A program made the position numbers and the translations under genes. Shown here in pieces: positions 28,003 through 36,472 of a stretch of DNA of 64,000 nucleotides. This stretch comes from Streptomyces sp. NK08204 (lineage in GTDB: Bacteria > Actinomycetota > Actinomycetes > Streptomycetales > Streptomycetaceae), in contig NZ_JAINVF010000004.1 in NCBI RefSeq assembly GCF_020400585.1, forward strand, positions 1 through 64,000, written 5' to 3'. The notes under the pieces were generated by a model, which saw only the letters and a list, made by a program, of their open reading frames with translations, was not told the DNA's origin and made no database searches. The stretch's first letter is position 1. Each line of letters starts with the position of its first letter.

Positions 28003-29535
28003 GTGACAGTGAGGTGGATGCGCACCGCGCCCAGCACCGCGAGCGCCGGCCGGGCACTGCCGCAGGCAGCCGCCGTGCTCGTCACCGTCCTTCTGCTCCT
28101 GGTCATCGTCCGTCTGCCGTGGGCGGGCGATCTGGGCATGCACGCGGCCACCGTGCAGCGGCTGCGGCACAGCCTGCTCCATCCCGGCAATCCGCTGGTG
28201 GACGCCGACACCCCGAGCCCGTACTACTCGCCGTGGATGCTGCTGCTCGGCTGTCTCGCCCGGCTCACCGGCCTGTCGGTGTTCGTCGTCCTGCGCCTGG
28301 CCGCGCTCGCCGGGCTCGGCCTGCTCGTCACGGGAGTGCGGCGCTACGTCCGCACCCTGAGCCCCCACCGAGCGGCCCCCGCCCTCGCCCTCCTGGCCCT
28401 GGTCTTCCTCTGGGGCCCGCTGCTGTTCGACTGGAGCGGCTTTTTCTCCCTCAACTCCCTCGCGCTGACGGTGTCGTACCCGAGCGTGTTCGCCCTCGGC
28501 CTCTCCTTCCACTTCTGGGCGTGGCTCACGCAGGCGCTGCGCGACGGCGACCGGGCCGGCCGGGGAGTCTGGCTGGGGCTGGGTGCACTGTGGGCGCTGA
28601 TCCTGCTGTGCCACCAGTTCACCGGGGTCGTGGCCTCCCTGGGCGCGCTGGCCACGGTGCTCGCCGCGCGCCCGGAACGATCCGTCCTGCCGCGGCTCGG
28701 CGCCGGGCTCGCGCTGGGAGCGGTGGTGCTGTGGCTGTGGCCGTACTACGACTTCTTCGCGCTGTTCTCCGCGGGCGCCGATCTGGAGGCCGTCCACCGG
28801 CCGCTGTACCAGCACCTGGCCGGGCGGTTCGGACTGGTCCTGCTGGGGGTGCTCGCGCTGGGCTTGCGGCTGCGCCGGGACCGCCGGGATCCGCTGGTGC
28901 TCTTCTTCGCGTTCGGCGCGCTCGTGTTCGCCGCGGGCGGGCTGACCGGTCACTACTCGTGGGGCCGCGTCCTGCCCGCCGCGCTGATCCCGGCGCAGCT
29001 CGCCGCCGCGCTGGAGACGGTGTCCGCCGGGCAGCGGGCGACGGGGGTCTCCCCTGCTCGAGCGAGGTCGGGACCGTGGGGGAGGGCGGGCTGGGTGTGC
29101 GCGCTCGGTGCGGCGCTGGCGGTGGGGGCGTGGGCGCAGGCCGGGACGCTCGGGTACGTGGTCGGGCGGGACGCGCTGCCCGGGGCGGTCGCGGCGAAGT
29201 ACCGCACGCCGTGGGTGGGGTACCACTGGATCACGCCCTGGGTGAGGTACGGGGACGTGGTCATGGCCCGCACGATGCCGTCCCGTCAGATCCCGGCGTA
29301 CGGGCCGTACACCGTGGCGCCGGGCTACCCCGACTTCTTCCTGCCGGACGAGGCGCGGCGGGAAGCGGCGGTGACGCGGTACTTCGCGGCGGGGACGCCG
29401 GAGGGCGAGCGGCGCGGCATCGTGCGGCGGTACCGGGTGCGGTGGGTCGTGGGCGGCAGGTCGTTGGCGCAACCGGGTTTGCGCAAGGTGGCCGGCGGTC
29501 CGGGCGGGCAGGTGCTGTACGAGGTCGTGCGCTGA
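28003..29535 (+). CDS. multi-pass membrane protein, GT-C-like
   Basis: The protein has 510 residues with about ten hydrophobic segments, starting with ALPQAAAVLVTVLLLLVIVRLP. The loops MHAATVQRLRHSLLHPGNPL and PSPYYSPWMLLLG recall polyprenol-dependent GT-C glycosyltransferases, but no clear catalytic aspartate motif is seen, so the call is structural only. The gene probably starts at GTG 28003; TAGGGT at 27991-27996 resembles a -10 box and would give an almost leaderless mRNA. An ATG follows at 28018. A short palindromic repeat is inserted in frame at residues 347-361. The gene borders the glycopolymer locus and is convergent with it. Confidence 0.7.
   Translation: MTVRWMRTAPSTASAGRALPQAAAVLVTVLLLLVIVRLPWAGDLGMHAATVQRLRHSLLHPGNPLVDADTPSPYYSPWMLLLGCLARLTGLSVFVVLRLAALAGLGLLVTGVRRYVRTLSPHRAAPALALLALVFLWGPLLFDWSGFFSLNSLALTVSYPSVFALGLSFHFWAWLTQALRDGDRAGRGVWLGLGALWALILLCHQFTGVVASLGALATVLAARPERSVLPRLGAGLALGAVVLWLWPYYDFFALFSAGADLEAVHRPLYQHLAGRFGLVLLGVLALGLRLRRDRRDPLVLFFAFGALVFAAGGLTGHYSWGRVLPAALIPAQLAAALETVSAGQRATGVSPARARSGPWGRAGWVCALGAALAVGAWAQAGTLGYVVGRDALPGAVAAKYRTPWVGYHWITPWVRYGDVVMARTMPSRQIPAYGPYTVAPGYPDFFLPDEARREAAVTRYFAAGTPEGERRGIVRRYRVRWVVGGRSLAQPGLRKVAGGPGGQVLYEVVR
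29043..29086 (+). repeat. intragenic Streptomyces-type small palindromic repeat
   Basis: GGGGGTCTCCCC begins and GTGGGGGAGGG ends a 44-base imperfect inverted repeat with CTGCTCGAGCGAGGTCGG inside. It reads in frame as residues about 347-361 of the membrane protein (around VSPARARSGPWGRAG), in a loop between helices. The type is common in Streptomyces genomes from general knowledge; copy number was not checked. Confidence 0.7.
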
Positions 29536-29589
29536 CCACTGCAGCGGCCGGCCGGCCGGGACGGGTGCGGCTGCGGCGCCCCCGGCGGT

Positions 29590-31254
29590 CTACTTGAGCG
29601 CGCTCGCGACCAGCTTCGCCGCGTTCTTCACCTTCGGCTTCGCCAGTCTGTGCACCACCGGGCGGACCACCCGGGCCGTCACGCCCACCGGGCGCCAGCG
29701 GACCTGGAGGCGGCCGGGCGTGCGGCCCTCCGGTTCGACGGTGACCTGGTGGGGGGCCGTGCCGGAGCGGTAGTCGATGCGGGCTGTCGCGGCCGGGAAG
29801 TCCAGTGGGGCCAGGAGGACGCCCGAGTGGGACAGGCCCTGCTGGGTCAGACGGAGCAGGGGGTGGCGTACGCCTTCGAAGCCATGGAGGGGGATCGGCG
29901 CCGCCGTCAGGTCGAGGGTGACGCTGCCCTCGAAGATGCCGGGGCGGACCGGGTCGAGGCGGAAGGGGACCGTCATGCGGCGGCCACCGGGGGTCAGCAG
30001 TACGGTGGCTCGCTGGGGGCCCACGGGCAGGCGCAGACCGGGGTCGTAGGTGCGCACGGTCAGGGCGACCGAGGCGCCGCGGCCCAGGGTCAGTTCGGTG
30101 ATCTCGTGACGGAAGTACGCGCTCGGGAAGGGGCGTGTGTCCAGCTCCAGGTCGGTCACGTCGAGTTCCCGGCGGGCCCGCTCGGACGCGGGGACGCTGT
30201 CGCCCCAGTAGGGCACGCCGTCGGTGCCGACGGTGATCTGCCGTGGTGCCACGCCGTGGCCCAGGCCGCGCGCCGCCAGCCGGAGATCGGCCGTGCGACC
30301 GTCGCGCAGCAGTTCCAGTACGACCCGTTCCGGGCGCGGCAGCCGGGCGTACGCGCCCGGAGCAAGCGTCTCCAGGTACGGGTTCATGATCTTCGCGAAG
30401 GACTCCAGCCACGGTGCGTCCCGGTAGGGCAGGTCGCCCGCGTACATACGGAAGTCGTGCTTGAGGAACTTGTAGTCCTTGTCCTCGCGCAGCCCCGCAT
30501 GTCCGCTGCTCACCAGGAACTCGTCGATCAGGCGCTGCACATGGACGCGGTCGCGGACGTTGGAGATCTTGTGCCGCTGGTTGGAGATGGACGCGGACGC
30601 CTCCGCCGCGAACGGCTCGACGTACCACACGTACACCGGGTCCGGGATGATCGTGAACGCCCTCGCCAGGCAGTACGCCTGCACCGAGAACAGCTGGTCC
30701 TCGTAGTGGACGCCCTCGGGGAAGCGGAGCCGGTGGCGGTCCAGGAAGGAACGCGCGTACATCTTGCTGGTGGACAGGTGCTCGAAGAGCAGCCGCGGGT
30801 CGGCGCCGATGCCTTCCACCGTGCGGTGCTCCGCGACCAGGTGCGGCATCCAGGTCGAGTGGCGCCCGGTGTCCACCCGTACGCGCTGCACCGCGCCCAT
30901 GGTGAAGTCCACCTCGCGCTCACGGTGCGCGGCCAGCAGGGACTCGACCGCGCGGGGCGGGAGTTCGTCGTCGCTGTCCAGGAACATCAGGTACGGGGCA
31001 CGGGCGATCTCGATGGCCCGGTTGCGCGGGGCGCTGCACCCGCCGCTGTTCTCCGGCAGCCGCAGATAGCGGATGCGGTGGTCCTGGGCGGCCAGTTGCC
31101 GTGCCACCGAGGGTGTTCCGTCGGTGGAGTGGTCGTCGCTGATGATGATCTCGATGTTCGCGTGGGTCTGCGCGCGCAACGAGGCGACCGCGCGGGGGAG
31201 CCGGGCAGCGTCGTTGTAGACGATGACCGTGACCGTGACGTCAGGGGTCGTCAT
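29590..31254 (-). CDS. family 2 glycosyltransferase with C-terminal beta domain
   Basis: The protein has 554 residues. The N-terminal GT2 domain is intact: VTVIVYNDAARLPRAVASLR, the nucleotide-binding aspartates in ISDDHSTDG, NSGGCSAPRNRAIE, and the DxD metal site in MFLDSDDELP (around residue 100). After a helical middle (EDKDYKFLKHDFRMYAGDLP) comes a beta-rich domain of about 200 residues (ELTLGRGASVALTVRTYDPG onward), probably carbohydrate-binding, and a basic C-terminus. It probably adds a sugar to the surface glycopolymer. The start codon overlaps the stop of the TagF-like gene upstream (ATGA), so the two are co-translated. Confidence 0.85.
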   Translation of the reverse strand: MTTPDVTVTVIVYNDAARLPRAVASLRAQTHANIEIIISDDHSTDGTPSVARQLAAQDHRIRYLRLPENSGGCSAPRNRAIEIARAPYLMFLDSDDELPPRAVESLLAAHREREVDFTMGAVQRVRVDTGRHSTWMPHLVAEHRTVEGIGADPRLLFEHLSTSKMYARSFLDRHRLRFPEGVHYEDQLFSVQAYCLARAFTIIPDPVYVWYVEPFAAEASASISNQRHKISNVRDRVHVQRLIDEFLVSSGHAGLREDKDYKFLKHDFRMYAGDLPYRDAPWLESFAKIMNPYLETLAPGAYARLPRPERVVLELLRDGRTADLRLAARGLGHGVAPRQITVGTDGVPYWGDSVPASERARRELDVTDLELDTRPFPSAYFRHEITELTLGRGASVALTVRTYDPGLRLPVGPQRATVLLTPGGRRMTVPFRLDPVRPGIFEGSVTLDLTAAPIPLHGFEGVRHPLLRLTQQGLSHSGVLLAPLDFPAATARIDYRSGTAPHQVTVEPEGRTPGRLQVRWRPVGVTARVVRPVVHRLAKPKVKNAAKLVASALK

Positions 31255-33446
31255 GCCGTGGCCTCCTCGGGGGTCGGGGCGGGGGTGCGCTCCTCGAGCG
31301 GGATCACGGGCGGCAGCGACTCCTCGGGCTCGCCGAGGAAGACCCGGCGTACGACCCGCTCGGCGGCGCGCCCGTCGTCGTACTCGCAGAACCGGCGCCG
31401 GAACGCGGCCAGGGCCTTGGTCGCGCACTCGTCGCGCCAGGCACCGGAGGTGAAGATCTCCGTCAGCTCCCCCTGGGTGCGGGCGACCCTGCCGGGGGCC
31501 TGCGCCGGCAGGTCGAAGTAGACGCCGCGGGTGGTGGAGTACGTCTCCCAGTCGTCGGCGTAGACGACGATCGGGCGGCCCAGGTTGGCGTAGTCGAACA
31601 TGATGGAGGAGTAGTCCGTGACCAGTGCGTCGGCGGCCAGGCACAGCTCCTCGACGGGGTCGTAGGAGGAGACGTCGACGAGCCGCCCGGAGCGGCGCAG
31701 GCCGGTCAGCGAGGAGGCCGCGCCGCCGTAGAAGTAGTGGGCGCGGACCAGCAGGACCGTGTTCTCGCCGAGGCGCTCGGCGAGGGCCGCCAGGTCCAGG
31801 CGCGGGGTGAAGCCGGCCTCGTAGTCGCGGTGGGTGGGGGCGTAGAGGACGGCCGTCCTGCCGGGGGCGATGCCGAGGCGTTCGCGGGCGGCGCGGACGT
31901 CGGCCGCGGTGGCGGTGTAGAAGACGTCGTTGCGCGGATAGCCGTGGTTCAGCGAGACGAAGCGGGCCGGGTAGGCGCGCTCCCACATGCGGGTGGAGTG
32001 GCTGTTGGCGCTGACGCTGTAGTCCCACTTGTCGATGCGGGACAGCAGCGCGGCGAAGTCCAGGCCCTGGGCGGCGGCCGGGTGCTCCATCTGGTCCAGG
32101 CCCATGCGCTTGATCGGGGTGCCGTGGTGGGTCTGGAGGTGGATCGCGTCGGGGCGTTTGACCACGTCGTTGGGGAAGTTGACGTTGTTCGTCAGGTACG
32201 TGGCGGTGGCCAGCGTCTCCCAGTAGCGGCGGGTGCCGGGGACGACGTGGTCGGTGCCGGGCGGCAGCAGGGCGGCGTTCTCCTTGCCGACCACCCACAC
32301 CTGGTGGATGTGCGGGGCGAGTTCGGCGAGCTTGGCGGCGATCGCGGCCGGGTTGCAGGAGATCCCGCGGTCCCAGTAGGCGGAGAAGACGGCCAGGCCG
32401 GGGTCGGCCGGGTGGCTGAGCGCGCGGCGGTACTGCAGGTCGCGGACCTTCTCGCCGACCTGGCGTCTGCGCTCCCGTACCGTCTTCCTGGCCGTGCGGC
32501 GGGTGCGGTTGACGGCCTGCAGCGCGCGGTACTTGGTGTAGGCGCCTTCCTCGAGCAGGGCGTGCCGCATGCCCTCCATGCCGTCCGGCCGCTGATGGCC
32601 CTCCGGGCGCCAGCGGACGGCGGCCAGGGAGGCACGGCGGAAGAACTCGCGGGCCACCGGGTCTGGCAGGTTCTCGCGGGCGAAGGTGCGCAGCAGATCG
32701 CGGACCATCAGGTCGTACAGGACCGCGCGGGCGGCGCGGCGGTCCCGGACGAGCGGCAGCAGGTTCTCGTAGCGGTCGACGAGCGCGAACCGGTCCTCGG
32801 GCGCGAGCGGCGGCAGGCTCTCCGGGCGCAACCTGCGGTCTTCGTAGGCCACTTGGTTCAGGCAGGCGATGCGTCCGGCGAGCAGGAGGGCCGCGTGGGC
32901 GGCGTACGGTTCGTCGTCGGTGGCGAGCCGCTCCTCGTGCGCCCGCCAGAACTCGGCGCGCAGCGCACGGTTGCCGAGCAGGGGCGTGAGGCGCAGCAGG
33001 TCGGCGGCCTCGGCCAGCGGGAGGTCGGTGCGGCCGGTGGCGGCGAGCCGCCGGCCGTCGCGGGAGGGGCGGGCCGTGGTCTGCCAGGTGCTGGTGACGT
33101 GGTCGAAGAGCAGCACGTCGGCCGTGTCGGGCAGTTCTGTGGTCCGCTCGGCGAGCAGCCGGGGCGCGCCGGCGGGCAGGCCGTCCTTGGCGTGGACGAA
33201 GTGCAGCCAGTGGCCGCGGGCCTGCCGGGCGCCGGCCGACCGGGCCGCCGTGTCGGTGGTGCCGTCCGGCAGGGGCACGACGGTGATGTCCGGGGCGTGC
33301 CCCTCGGCGGTCTCCCGGGCCCAGTCGCCGACCGCGGCGACGATGACCTCGGTGTCCGGGAGCGGGAGCGCCGCCAACGAGTCGAGGAGTTCGGTCAGAT
33401 GCCCCTGGGTGTTCGGTCCGTACACGATGACGCTCAGTTGGGGCAT
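31251..33446 (-). CDS. CDP-glycerol:glycerophosphate glycerophosphotransferase-like (TagF-type), degenerate GT2 N-domain
   Basis: The protein has 731 residues. The C-terminal half is a TagF-type domain: YWDRGISCNPAAIAAKLAEL, QTHHGTPIKRMG with the catalytic-type His at residue 441, APTHRDY, RAHYFYGG and DYSSIMFDYANLGRPIVVY. The N-terminal about 300 residues keep the GT2 fold outline (QLSVIVYGPNTQGHLTELLD), but the metal-binding DxD is gone (HFVHAKDGLP), so glycosyl transfer by that domain is unlikely. The start is ATG 33446, with AAGGAG upstream. It probably polymerises a polyol-phosphate chain. It is first in a two-gene unit with the GT2 gene downstream. Confidence 0.88.
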   Translation of the reverse strand: MPQLSVIVYGPNTQGHLTELLDSLAALPLPDTEVIVAAVGDWARETAEGHAPDITVVPLPDGTTDTAARSAGARQARGHWLHFVHAKDGLPAGAPRLLAERTTELPDTADVLLFDHVTSTWQTTARPSRDGRRLAATGRTDLPLAEAADLLRLTPLLGNRALRAEFWRAHEERLATDDEPYAAHAALLLAGRIACLNQVAYEDRRLRPESLPPLAPEDRFALVDRYENLLPLVRDRRAARAVLYDLMVRDLLRTFARENLPDPVAREFFRRASLAAVRWRPEGHQRPDGMEGMRHALLEEGAYTKYRALQAVNRTRRTARKTVRERRRQVGEKVRDLQYRRALSHPADPGLAVFSAYWDRGISCNPAAIAAKLAELAPHIHQVWVVGKENAALLPPGTDHVVPGTRRYWETLATATYLTNNVNFPNDVVKRPDAIHLQTHHGTPIKRMGLDQMEHPAAAQGLDFAALLSRIDKWDYSVSANSHSTRMWERAYPARFVSLNHGYPRNDVFYTATAADVRAARERLGIAPGRTAVLYAPTHRDYEAGFTPRLDLAALAERLGENTVLLVRAHYFYGGAASSLTGLRRSGRLVDVSSYDPVEELCLAADALVTDYSSIMFDYANLGRPIVVYADDWETYSTTRGVYFDLPAQAPGRVARTQGELTEIFTSGAWRDECATKALAAFRRRFCEYDDGRAAERVVRRVFLGEPEESLPPVIPLEERTPAPTPEEATA

Positions 33447-33484
33447 CGCAGTGGACTCCTTCGGCTCGTCGACTCCGGGCGCGC

Positions 33485-33518
33485 CTTTCATAACATACTG
33501 CTGTTAAGTGGATGAAAG
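33485..33518. promoter_or_regulatory. A/T-rich inverted repeats upstream of the TagF-like gene
   Basis: CTTTCAT (33485-33491) and ATGAAAG (33512-33518) are inverted, and TAACA (33491-33495) and TGTTA (33502-33506) form a second, non-concentric inverted repeat inside. The stretch is about 38 bases upstream of the ATG at 33446 on the minus strand and is the most A/T-rich part of the region. It is a probable promoter or operator. Confidence 0.5.
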
Positions 33519-33588
33519 GGATAACCACGCCTGTGGTAAGAGAACGACTCGGGAAGGAAGAGTGCTTCGAGCGCCTGGGGCCCGAGGT

Positions 33589-33652
33589 CATGACGGGCCT
33601 TGACAGCCTTGACGGATTTTGACGGGCCTGGGCAGGGCTTGGCGGGACCTTG
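33589..33652. repeat. degenerate TTGACGGGCCT repeats
   Basis: TGACGGGCCT occurs at 33591-33600 and again at 33620-33629, with TTGACAGCCT, TTGACGGATT and TTGGCGGGACCT variants between and after. It lies just downstream of the ABC ATPase stop codon on the minus strand. No function is evident. Confidence 0.5.
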
Positions 33653-33653
33653 G

Positions 33654-34493
33654 TCAGACCTTGGCGGCGGGCTTCGGCGCCCCCTTCGCCGTCTTGTCGC
33701 TCTTGTCGCCGGTGAAGGCCTCGTACTCCTTCATGACGTCCTCGGTGGGCCCGTCCATGCGCAGTTCGCCGCGCTCCAGCCACAGCACGCGTTCACAGGT
33801 GTCCCGGATCGACTTGTTGTTGTGGCTGACCAGGAACACCGTGCCCGCCTGCTCGCGCAGTTCGCGGATGCGTTCCTCGGAGCGCTTCTGGAAGGAGCGG
33901 TCGCCGGTCGCGAGGGCCTCGTCGATGAGCAGGACGTCGTGGTCCTTGGCGGCGGCGATGGAGAACCGCAGGCGCGCCGCCATGCCGGAGGAGTACGTGC
34001 GCATGGGGAGCGTGATGAAGTCGCCCTTGTCGTTGATGCCGGAGAAGTCGACGATGTCCTGGTAGCGCTGCTTGACCTGCTCCCGGGACATGCCCATGGC
34101 GAGACCGCCGAGGTGGACGTTGCGCTCGCCGGTGAGGTCGTTCATCAGGGCCGCGTTGACGCCGAGCAGGGAGGGCTGGCCGTGGGTGTAGATGTGGCCG
34201 CTCTCCACGGGCAGCAGCCCGGCGACCGCCTTGAGCAGCGTCGACTTGCCGGAACCGTTCGTACCGATGAGGCCGATCGCCTCACCCTTGTAGGCCACGA
34301 ACGAGACCTTCTTCACCGCGTGCACCCGGCGCACGCCGGCCGCCTTCTCGGCCTGCTCGCGGCGCAGGATGCGGTTGAGGGCGGCGGTCGCGGAACCGCG
34401 GCCGGTGCCGGTGCCGTTGACCCGGTAGACGATGTCGACGCTGTCGGCGACGACGGTGGGGATCTTCTTGTCGCGGTCGGTGTGCTCAGCCAC
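33654..34493 (-). CDS. polysaccharide/teichoic acid ABC exporter ATPase (TagH-like)
   Basis: The protein has 279 residues. Walker A GTNGSGKST, Q-loop region SLLGVNAALMNDLTGERNV typical of TagH/Wzt exporters, signature YSSGMAARL, Walker B VLLIDEALATGD and switch His in LVSHNNKSI are all present. The start is GTG 34493, overlapping the permease gene by eight bases. The C-terminus is short, ending in a Lys/Ala tail, and lacks the substrate-recognition domain of Wzt. It energises export of the undecaprenol-linked glycopolymer together with the permease. Confidence 0.92.
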   Translation of the reverse strand: MAEHTDRDKKIPTVVADSVDIVYRVNGTGTGRGSATAALNRILRREQAEKAAGVRRVHAVKKVSFVAYKGEAIGLIGTNGSGKSTLLKAVAGLLPVESGHIYTHGQPSLLGVNAALMNDLTGERNVHLGGLAMGMSREQVKQRYQDIVDFSGINDKGDFITLPMRTYSSGMAARLRFSIAAAKDHDVLLIDEALATGDRSFQKRSEERIRELREQAGTVFLVSHNNKSIRDTCERVLWLERGELRMDGPTEDVMKEYEAFTGDKSDKTAKGAPKPAAKV

Positions 34494-35397
34494 GGCCGTA
34501 CGTCTCCTCAGCCTTCCAGAAGTAGATGAAGCCGCCGACGCCGAAGAGCAGCGCCCAGCCGATCGCCGTCGCCCACACGTGCGGGGGCAGCTGGCGGGCG
34601 TGGAAGCTGTCGATCAGCGCGAACCGCATGAGGTCGATGTAGACGGCGGCCGGATTGGTCTCCAGCAGGACCGTGACGATGTGCGGCAGGTGGTCCTTCT
34701 TGGTCAGCTTGTCGATGCTCCACATCACGCCGGACACGTACATCCAGGTGCGCAGGATGAACGGCATCAGCTGGGCGATGTCCGGGGTCTTGGCGCCCCA
34801 TCGCGCCATGATCATCGACACGCCCGCGTTGAAGGTGAACTGCAGGACCAGCGCGGGTACCGCCAGCAGCCAGGAGGCGGTGACGGGCACGCCGAAGCAG
34901 AGCAGGATGACGAGCAGCGCGGCCATCGAGAACAGCAGCTGCTGGAGCTGCTGGAGGCAGAAGGAGATCGGGAGTGCGGCCCGCGGGAAGTGCAGGGCGC
35001 GCACCAGGCCGAGGTTGCCGGAGATCGCGCGGGTCCCGGCCATGATCGAACTCTGCGTGAACGTCCAGATGAACACGCCGGTGACCAGGAACGGGATGTA
35101 GTCCTTCACGCCGTGCTTGGTGCCGAGCAGCACGCCGAAGATGAAGTAGTAGACCGCCGCGTTCAGCAGCGGGGTCATGACCTGCCAGACCTGGCCGAGC
35201 TTCGCCTGGCTGTACTGGGCGGTGAGCTTGGCGGTGGCGAAGGCGGTGATGAAGTGGCGCCGGGCCCACAGCTGGCGGACGTACTCCGGCAGGGAGGGGC
35301 GGGCGCCGCTGACCGACAGGCCGTGCCGGGCGGCGAGCGCCGCGAGGTCGTCGGCCGGGACCTGGGTCGGAGGCGGTGTGTGGAGGACCTGACTCAC
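34486..35397 (-). CDS. polysaccharide/teichoic acid ABC exporter permease (TagG-like)
   Basis: The protein has 303 residues with six hydrophobic segments of the ABC-2 export type. The typical entry AKLTAQYSQAKLGQVWQVMTPLLNA and LVRALHFPRAALPIS motifs are present. It forms the membrane channel with the TagH-like ATPase encoded directly downstream (8-base overlap). The start is GTG 35397. It is divergent from the TetR gene across about 200 bases that contain two operator-like repeats. Confidence 0.92.
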   Translation of the reverse strand: MSQVLHTPPPTQVPADDLAALAARHGLSVSGARPSLPEYVRQLWARRHFITAFATAKLTAQYSQAKLGQVWQVMTPLLNAAVYYFIFGVLLGTKHGVKDYIPFLVTGVFIWTFTQSSIMAGTRAISGNLGLVRALHFPRAALPISFCLQQLQQLLFSMAALLVILLCFGVPVTASWLLAVPALVLQFTFNAGVSMIMARWGAKTPDIAQLMPFILRTWMYVSGVMWSIDKLTKKDHLPHIVTVLLETNPAAVYIDLMRFALIDSFHARQLPPHVWATAIGWALLFGVGGFIYFWKAEETYGRG

Positions 35398-35517
35398 ATC
35401 CGCTGCTTTCGCTCGGGGGGAGAGGGGGTGCCGCGTCCGGCTGCCGCCGAAGCGGGGTGGTCGGTCGTCCCGTGTTTCCTTACGGTTCTCTTCTCGTTCT
35501 CTTACGTCGGGACGGGA

Positions 35518-35582
35518 CCGTATCGTCGCAACGCGAGACTAGGCCCAACGGACGTCGGAACGCAACCGTTTCGTCGCAACGG
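35518..35582. promoter_or_regulatory. two operator-like repeats between the exporter and TetR genes
   Basis: CCGTATCGTCGCAACG (35518-35533) and CCGTTTCGTCGCAACG (35566-35581) match at 15 of 16 bases, 48 bp apart. The second is an inverted repeat, CCGTT-7 bases-AACGG (35566-35582). TATGCT (35585-35590) just after it fits a -10 box for a nearly leaderless tetR; TAGTCT on the minus strand (35536-35541) could serve the exporter. Binding by the adjacent TetR protein is inferred. Confidence 0.65.
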
Positions 35583-35596
35583 CCTATGCTGTCGGC

Positions 35597-36223
35597 ATGA
35601 CGACGAACGCCGACGAGCCCGGGACGCGTCCGCGCCGCCGCACTCCCGCCGGGGCCGCTGTCCTGCGGGAGGACGTGACCGAGGCCATCCGGGCGGCCGT
35701 TTTCGAGGAACTGGCGGCCGTCGGGTACGCGCGCATGTCCATCGAGGGGATCGCGCGCCGGGCGGGCGTCGGCAAGACGGCGGTGTACCGGCGCTGGAAG
35801 TCCAAGCTGCACCTGGTGCTGGACGTCGTCTCGGCGATGGCCGTGCTCGGCCTGCCGGTACCGGACACGGGCACCCTGGAGGGCGATCTGCGCCTGCTCT
35901 ACGAGGTCTCCTCCCGCGCCCTGCGCCACCCGGTCGCCTCGCAGATCATCCCCGACCTCCAGGCCGAGGCGGCCCGCAACCCCGACATCGCGGAGGCCTT
36001 CCAGCGGGCCCTGCGGGACGGCCAGGAAGGCGTGGCCAGCAAGATCCTGGCAGCGGCGGAGGAGCGGGGCGAGATCCGGGCGGGCGTCGACCACGACCTC
36101 GCCCTGGATCTGATCTCCGGCCCGCTGTACTGGCGCTCGGTGGTCGTCCGCTCCCCCAAGCCGCCGAAGGGCTACCTGGAGAAGCTGGCCCGGGCCACCG
36201 CGGGGGCCTTGAAGGCGCTGTGA
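35597..36223 (+). CDS. TetR-family transcriptional regulator
   Basis: The protein has 208 residues. The N-terminal TetR helix-turn-helix is clear: VTEAIRAAVFEELAAVGYAR, MSIEGIARRAGVGKTAVYRRW. The C-terminal ligand and dimer domain resembles the TetR_C_11 type (LRHPVASQIIPDLQAEAARN, ISGPLYWRSVV). It starts at ATG 35597, seven bases after a -10-like TATGCT. It is divergent from the TagGH-like exporter and flanked by two operator-like repeats, so it probably represses itself and the exporter. The ligand is unknown. Confidence 0.9.
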   Translation: MTTNADEPGTRPRRRTPAGAAVLREDVTEAIRAAVFEELAAVGYARMSIEGIARRAGVGKTAVYRRWKSKLHLVLDVVSAMAVLGLPVPDTGTLEGDLRLLYEVSSRALRHPVASQIIPDLQAEAARNPDIAEAFQRALRDGQEGVASKILAAAEERGEIRAGVDHDLALDLISGPLYWRSVVVRSPKPPKGYLEKLARATAGALKAL

Positions 36224-36247
36224 GGGCGGCGCCCCGGCGCGCGGCGC

Positions 36248-36472
36248 CTACGAGCGGGCCGCCTCCGGGTGCAGGCGGGTCCAGCCCTCCCAGGCCGAGG
36301 TGATCATGTCGCGCACGTCGTACTTGGCCTGCCGGCCCGGTTCCGTCGCGACGCGGTCGGCCGAGGCCACGATGTGGGCCGGGTCGCCAGGGCGGCGCAA
36401 GGCGACGACGGGCGGGCGGTCGTAGCCGGTCACCGCGTTGACGTGGTCGATCATTGCGCGGACCGAGAGGTC
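36248..36472 (-). pseudogene. galE: galE 3' remnant (UDP-glucose 4-epimerase C-terminus)
   Basis: The last 74 codons of a GalE-like gene survive in frame: DLSVRAMIDHVNAVTGYDRP, then RRPGDPAHIVASAD, KYDVRDMITSAWEGW and RLHPEAARS before the stop. GalE proteins end exactly this way. Upstream of residue D the frame turns into unrelated Arg/Ala-rich sequence, and no NAD-binding or catalytic part exists anywhere near. The break coincides with the stop codon of the glycosyltransferase gene (36471-36473). It is therefore a deletion or recombination scar. No start codon or ribosome site of its own is convincing, although ATG 36454 could express 68 residues. Confidence 0.8.

Noticed and set aside
22953..28211. 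1752-codon open frame on the minus strand opposite glutamate dehydrogenase
   Set aside because: GC-rich antisense shadow. It has no recognisable domain, and the plus strand holds a complete conserved enzyme.
29590..33783. 1397-codon fusion of GT2 and TagF-like genes
   Set aside because: The frame is the GT2 gene extended through the wrong phase of the upstream gene; the ATGA overlap at 31251-31254 gives the real boundaries.
34432..36303. 623-codon plus-strand frame over the exporter and TetR genes
   Set aside because: Shadow frame: antisense to the ABC genes and a wrong phase of tetR.
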